Below, piece after piece: positions 32,884-36,107 of a stretch of DNA of 36,107 nt; the stretch's first letter is position 1; every line of letters begins with the position of its first letter. A model generated the notes under the pieces. The model did not search any database and was not told the DNA's origin. It saw nothing but the letters and a program-made list of their open reading frames with translations. The DNA lies in NCBI GenBank assembly GCA_012518635.1, contig JAAYRT010000129.1, positions 1-36,107 on the forward strand. Direction: 5' to 3'. A program made the translations under genes and the position numbers. The stretch is from Halanaerobiaceae bacterium. GTDB taxonomy: Bacteria > Bacillota > Halanaerobiia > Halanaerobiales > DTU029.

Positions 32884-33351
32884 TTCTTTATTATTGTTTT
32901 CAATTGCTTTTTTGGCTAAACTATCAACCCGTTCATTGTAGACATCACCGGAATGCCCTTTTACCTTTATCATCTCTACATTAAATCTGGAAACCAATCC
33001 ATCCAGCTCTTTCCATAGATCCTGGTTTTTGACTGCTTTCCTGTCTGCGGTCTTCCAACCCCTCTTTTTCCATCCTGGTAACCATTCCTGCAGGCCCTTG
33101 ACCACATATTCAGAGTCTGAGATAATTTTCACATTACAACCCTCTTTAATCAAGTCTTTAATATATTTTAAAGCCTCGATAACGGCTGTCATTTCCATCC
33201 TGTTGTTGGTCGTCTCAGGATTATATCCACTAATTTCTTTTTCCTGATCACCATCTATAATCAATGCTGCATAACCACCCGGTCCTGGATTTCCAGAACA
33301 GGCCCCATCTGTATAGATATATATCACATTATCTCTGTCATTCTTAGACAT
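32881..33351 (-). CDS. rnhA: Ribonuclease HI
   Basis: Degrades the RNA of RNA-DNA hybrids. 156 residues with all catalytic acids: D15 (YTDGACSGNPG), E53 (NNRMEMTA), D79 (ISDSEYV) and D143 (ERVDSLA), plus H133 in KGHSGD. The basic handle (GWKKRGWKTADRK) typical of the E. coli-type enzyme is present. ATG at 33351 behind GGAGAG. Last gene of the operon from 35824. Confidence 0.97.
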   Translation of the reverse strand: MSKNDRDNVIYIYTDGACSGNPGPGGYAALIIDGDQEKEISGYNPETTNNRMEMTAVIEALKYIKDLIKEGCNVKIISDSEYVVKGLQEWLPGWKKRGWKTADRKAVKNQDLWKELDGLVSRFNVEMIKVKGHSGDVYNERVDSLAKKAIENNNKE

Positions 33352-33370
33352 TTTATTTTTCTCTCCTTAT

Positions 33371-34300
33371 TTAAAAGACTTTATCAAGTATTGCTGCAAG
33401 GAATAACAGTAAGCCGAACAACTGATAGACCTGAACAGTCCTCAGATTAGCAAGAATCAGTTCAGGAACATTATCATAATATTTACGCGCTGTCTTTATG
33501 GCTTCAATTACCAGGGGAATACTTACAAAAGGCAAAAGCCAGAAAGGATTGCGGAATACAATGAAGATCAAAAATAAAGAAAGATAACTTAAAGCAAATA
33601 ATAATATATAGACTACAATGGCCTTCTCTCTTCCCAGGCGCACTACCCAGTTCATTTTGGCTCCCTTTTTATCAGCATTGTAGTCTGGATACTGGTTGAT
33701 CCACAAAACATTGGTAATCAACAGGCCGATAGGCAGGGAAACAAGAATGATCACAGGAGATATGGTGTGGGTCTGTACCAGGTATGTTCCCAGGACTATT
33801 AAGGGTCCAAAGGTCAGGCCTACGGTCAGCTCTCCTAAACCCCGGTAAGCCAGTTTAAAGGGTGGCAGGCTGTAAATAATGGACAATAAAAACCCTATTA
33901 CTCCAATAATAAATACCTTCGGTTCACGGTAAACACTGATATAGATGCCAATCAGGGCAGCTACAGTCATTGTCAGTACTGCAATTACTTTGGCTTCAAA
34001 AACAGTTAATTTTCCGTCTACAATGGTTTTCTTACCACCACTGAAAGCTGTCCGCTCATCTTCCTTTACAAAAGTATCTACCCCGGAATTATAATCAACA
34101 ACTTCATTAATGGCATTTTTCCCGATTTCAATTAGATATATGCCGGTAAGTGTCCAGATAAACCAATAAAGATTAAAGGTCCCTTTTAAATTATAGGCAA
34201 GAGCGGCAGCTACTAACATAGGTACTGTTGAAGCAATCCATATTTTCGGGTCAGCTAATTGCCAGAATCCATGCCATCTTCTTTTTATGTCACTCTTCAT
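33371..34300 (-). CDS. UbiA-superfamily prenyltransferase, MenA-like
   Basis: Membrane prenyltransferase of 309 residues with about eight helices. First Mg-diphosphate motif is NEVVDYNSGVD (residues 65-75; family usually N-D-x-x-D, here Glu at position 66), and the second is PDYNADKKGAKMNWVVRLG with D206 and D210. YSLPPFKLAYRGLGELTVGL between them is typical of MenA (dihydroxynaphthoate prenyltransferase) relatives. No other menaquinone genes are here, so the acceptor molecule is unknown; a quinone, or another aromatic or lipid acceptor, is possible. ATG 34300 behind GAGGAG. Confidence 0.85.
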   Translation of the reverse strand: MKSDIKRRWHGFWQLADPKIWIASTVPMLVAAALAYNLKGTFNLYWFIWTLTGIYLIEIGKNAINEVVDYNSGVDTFVKEDERTAFSGGKKTIVDGKLTVFEAKVIAVLTMTVAALIGIYISVYREPKVFIIGVIGFLLSIIYSLPPFKLAYRGLGELTVGLTFGPLIVLGTYLVQTHTISPVIILVSLPIGLLITNVLWINQYPDYNADKKGAKMNWVVRLGREKAIVVYILLFALSYLSLFLIFIVFRNPFWLLPFVSIPLVIEAIKTARKYYDNVPELILANLRTVQVYQLFGLLLFLAAILDKVF

Positions 34301-34345
34301 AATACATACTCCTCAACCTATTTATAAAAGTCTATTTATATATCA

Positions 34346-35251
34346 TTAACGCACTACACCTATATTCTTAACCGGCCAGAACCTGAACATCATTCTGCCC
34401 ATAATACGTTTTTCAGAAACAAAACCCCAATACCTGGAATCAAGGCTGTTACCGGAATTATCCCCCAAAACATAATAATAATCCTTATCCAGGACCAGCT
34501 CTTTCCCTTTAATCAATTCCAGTAATATATCCCGGTCATAGATCGGCCCTGTATTGATATTTTCATTCAAGACAATATTTGCACTGATGATATAGATATT
34601 TTTCAAAAGATCAGGATTTTTACTAACCCTCTCTCTTAAATGATCCAGGGAATATATTTGCCCATTGAGTCGGAAAAAACCATCCGTTAATTTAATCCTG
34701 TCTCCCTTTTCAGGCACCTTCCAGACTCTTTCTCCCTGCAAGGTATTATTGTTAAAATAGCTTTTATCACTATTCAACTTTTCACCATTTATATAAACTG
34801 CCTCATCTTTAATCTGTACATACTCACCTGGTAAGGCAATCAATCTCTTTGTATATCTTTCCTTATCTAAAAGGGGTTCTTTAAAAACCAGGATTTCCCC
34901 TCTTTCTGGATCGCGAAATCTATATGAAACCTTATCAGCAAAAAATCTTTCTCCCGGTTTAATGGTTGGATACATAGAACTTGTCGGTACAGTATAATTA
35001 CCCAGATAAAAATACTGGATAATAAAAACCAGAATTAAAGCGATGATTATGGTCTGCGTCCAGTCCAGGACACCGCTCAATAATTTAATCCTGGACTTCT
35101 CCCTGATATTGAATTTTAATGAAAGTTTATCAATTAGATATTCCCTTAATTTTTCCAGTTTAATATTGATAAAATTATTATCAAAAAAAAGATAAAAAAC
35201 CAGGAATCCAGTCAATACCAGATATAAAAAGCCATACAGTATTTTTACCAA
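34346..35251 (-). CDS. lepB: Signal peptidase I, long form
   Basis: Membrane Ser-Lys protease that removes signal peptides. Counting from the TTG at 35251 (301 residues), catalytic Ser92 is in VPTSSMYPTI and Lys135 in YTKRLIALPG; box E is GDNSGNSLDSRYWGFV. Two membrane helices (about 4-24 and 62-85) and a ~75-residue insert between the Lys region and box E (about 155-235) make it much longer than the ~185-residue Bacillus SipS type, closer to the Gram-negative layout. GGAG (35261-35264) directly abuts the ATGs at 35260 and 35257, so the TTG nine bases from it is the better start, though the ATGs cannot be excluded. Confidence 0.92.
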   Translation of the reverse strand: MVKILYGFLYLVLTGFLVFYLFFDNNFINIKLEKLREYLIDKLSLKFNIREKSRIKLLSGVLDWTQTIIIALILVFIIQYFYLGNYTVPTSSMYPTIKPGERFFADKVSYRFRDPERGEILVFKEPLLDKERYTKRLIALPGEYVQIKDEAVYINGEKLNSDKSYFNNNTLQGERVWKVPEKGDRIKLTDGFFRLNGQIYSLDHLRERVSKNPDLLKNIYIISANIVLNENINTGPIYDRDILLELIKGKELVLDKDYYYVLGDNSGNSLDSRYWGFVSEKRIMGRMMFRFWPVKNIGVVR

Positions 35252-35299
35252 TATCATCATCTCCAGGTAGATTCATTTTTATCATACTTAATAAATCAG

Positions 35300-35824
35300 T
35301 TATTTTCTTTTCTTAGGTGAAAAATACCCGCCACTTATAGGATTTATATTATTGACAGTTATAAAAGCATTTTCTTCGAAATCATAAATGACCTGCTTTA
35401 GCCTGTCCAGGTCCTTACGGTTAAAAACAATATGTAGTATTTTTCTGTGTCCTTCTCTGCCCTCAGCATCAATAACAGTTACACCAAAACCATTTTCCCG
35501 CAGATGTTTAACCAGTTCATCATTTTTTTCTTCCTTTACAACAACCTGGGCAGCCTGTTTCCCAAGGGCTATCCTGTTTTCAATAGTGATACCAATATAA
35601 TTACCACAGGCAAATCCCAGGGCATAAGCAAGTATATTACCTGGATTGTCCAGGTTGCTAACAACCTTTCCCAGAGCCATAACATAGATACTGACTTCAA
35701 AAAAGCCTATTAAGGCTGCCTGTAACTTTCTCCCCTGAACTACCATCAACATCCTGATGGTGGCCAGGGTCACATCTGAGGCCCGGGCAATAAAAATAAA
35801 TAGATATCCTGTTAAAAAGCTCAT
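35300..35824 (-). CDS. UPF0316 / DUF2179 membrane protein (YebE-like)
   Basis: 174 residues: three predicted membrane helices in the DUF5698 N-terminal part (about 5-22, 35-52, 62-80; RASDVTLATIRMLMVVQGRK, GFFEVSIYVMALGKV, AYALGFACGNYIGITIE). A C-terminal DUF2179 domain follows (VVVKEEKNDELVKHLRENGFGVTVIDAEG, to NAFITVNNINPISGGYF). DUF2179 is a putative ligand-sensing ferredoxin-like fold; the function is unknown. First gene of the lepB operon, with GGGGGAT before the ATG. Confidence 0.9.
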   Translation of the reverse strand: MSFLTGYLFIFIARASDVTLATIRMLMVVQGRKLQAALIGFFEVSIYVMALGKVVSNLDNPGNILAYALGFACGNYIGITIENRIALGKQAAQVVVKEEKNDELVKHLRENGFGVTVIDAEGREGHRKILHIVFNRKDLDRLKQVIYDFEENAFITVNNINPISGGYFSPKKRK

Positions 35825-35841
35825 TTTTAATCCCCCAATAT

Positions 35842-35871
35842 AAAAAAAGAAGTAGAGTTTTATACCCTACT
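35842..35871 (-). terminator. Probable rRNA-operon terminator / leader hairpin
   Basis: A 7-bp stem AGTAGAG/CCCTACT (35851-35857 with 35865-35871, one G-U pair) and a T-rich run (35842-35848) on the minus strand. It lies downstream of the 23S gene and 18 bases before the UPF0316 start, so it could end the rRNA transcript or attenuate the next operon. Confidence 0.65.
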
Positions 35872-35875
35872 ATTT

Positions 35876-35903
35876 ATTATATACCAATATTAATATTTAT
35901 CAA
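35876..35903 (-). promoter_or_regulatory. SigmaA promoter of the UPF0316-lepB-prenyltransferase-rnhA operon
   Basis: On the minus strand TTGATA (35898-35903), a 16-bp spacer and a perfect TATAAT (35876-35881). Its predicted start (about 35869) falls at the outer edge of the hairpin at 35851-35871, so a transcript would begin with that hairpin. Confidence 0.6.
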
Positions 35904-36024
35904 CCTTATTAAATATTTTTCTCTTGTTAACCGGAGTAATTTCGATAAATTATATTAAATTTAGTAATTTAGTACCTGATTAATTTTTAACCACACCTTC
36001 AAAACTGCATACAGGAAATTTTGA

Positions 36025-36107
36025 GATTAAGCCCTCGACCTATTAGTACTGGTCAGCTAAATGTGTTACCACACTTACACCTCCAGCCTATCTACCTGGT
36101 CATCTAC
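36025..36107 (-). rRNA. 23S ribosomal RNA, 3' end (partial)
   Basis: The minus strand reads as the conserved 23S 3' end: GATGACCAGGTAGATAGGCT, then GGAGGTGTAAGTGTGGTAAC, CAGTACTAATAGGTCGAGGG and CTTAATC. The gene continues beyond the window. The ~200 bases downstream (35825-36024) hold no recognisable 5S rRNA or tRNA, only a leftover-like GCAGTTTTGAAGG, a promoter and a terminator. Confidence 0.95.

Noticed and set aside
35904-36024. 5S rRNA directly after 23S
   Set aside because: The sequence is very AT-rich and shows no 5S helices or conserved CGAAC-type loop.
1-36107. CRISPR arrays, insertion sequences, tRNA genes, prophage or att sites
   Set aside because: No regularly spaced long repeats, transposase motifs, tRNA-like cloverleaf sequences or phage genes were seen on either strand.

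Overview
The window is a chromosomal segment from a spore-forming, diaminopimelate-type Firmicute. Gene order, codon use, frequent TTG starts and protein similarity suggest a low-GC anaerobe of the Halanaerobiales/Clostridia kind; that placement is inference. It is dominated by a complete division and cell-wall (dcw) cluster fused to the core sporulation sigma-factor locus. Almost everything is on the minus strand, so the biological reading direction runs from high to low coordinates.

Reading that way: the 3' end of a 23S rRNA gene (36025-36107) is followed by an rRNA-type terminator and a UPF0316/lepB/MenA-like prenyltransferase/rnhA operon (32881-35824). A plus-strand perR gene (32434-32835) then diverges from ddl (31178-32218), which is followed by dinB. 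In the gap before mraZ lies an unlisted 42-codon plus-strand gene (29773-29901), whose C-terminus resembles the sporulation peptide SpoVM. The dcw operon then runs mraZ-rsmH-ftsL-ftsI-murE-murF-mraY-murD-ftsW-murG-murC-ftsQ-ftsA-ftsZ (29522 to 13316) and closes with a strong terminator. murB is not in it.

Next comes spoIIGA-sigE, a terminator, then sigG-spoIIR and a second terminator (13139 to 9834). SpoIIR (forespore signal), SpoIIGA (mother-cell receptor protease) and pro-SigE (its substrate) are therefore adjacent. The ylm block follows: ylmC-nrdR-ylmD-hlyD-like-ylmE-ylmG-ylmH-divIVA. The usual sepF is absent from between ylmE and ylmG. Then come trpS, an unrecognised secreted protein, a MerR/TipAS regulator gene, a riboflavin transporter under an FMN riboswitch, and the start of a MATE efflux gene.

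The regulatory layer can be read by eye and is the most interesting part. Near-identical SigmaH-type promoters precede mraZ and ftsA. Four AGTGG MraZ boxes at 10/10/11-bp steps sit at the mraZ start site. A promoter with consensus hexamers but a 21-bp spacer, like the Spo0A-activated spoIIG promoter of Bacillus, precedes spoIIGA. A SigmaF-like element precedes sigG-spoIIR. A 7-1-7 palindrome bridges the two divergent -35 boxes of ddl and perR.

Two neighbouring genes at the low-coordinate end (MATE and MerR/TipAS) are each interrupted by one in-frame TAG where homologues appear to carry glutamine. Nine genes here end in TAG, so TAG is a normal stop. The two interruptions look like recent CAG-to-TAG nonsense mutations, or less likely readthrough sites.
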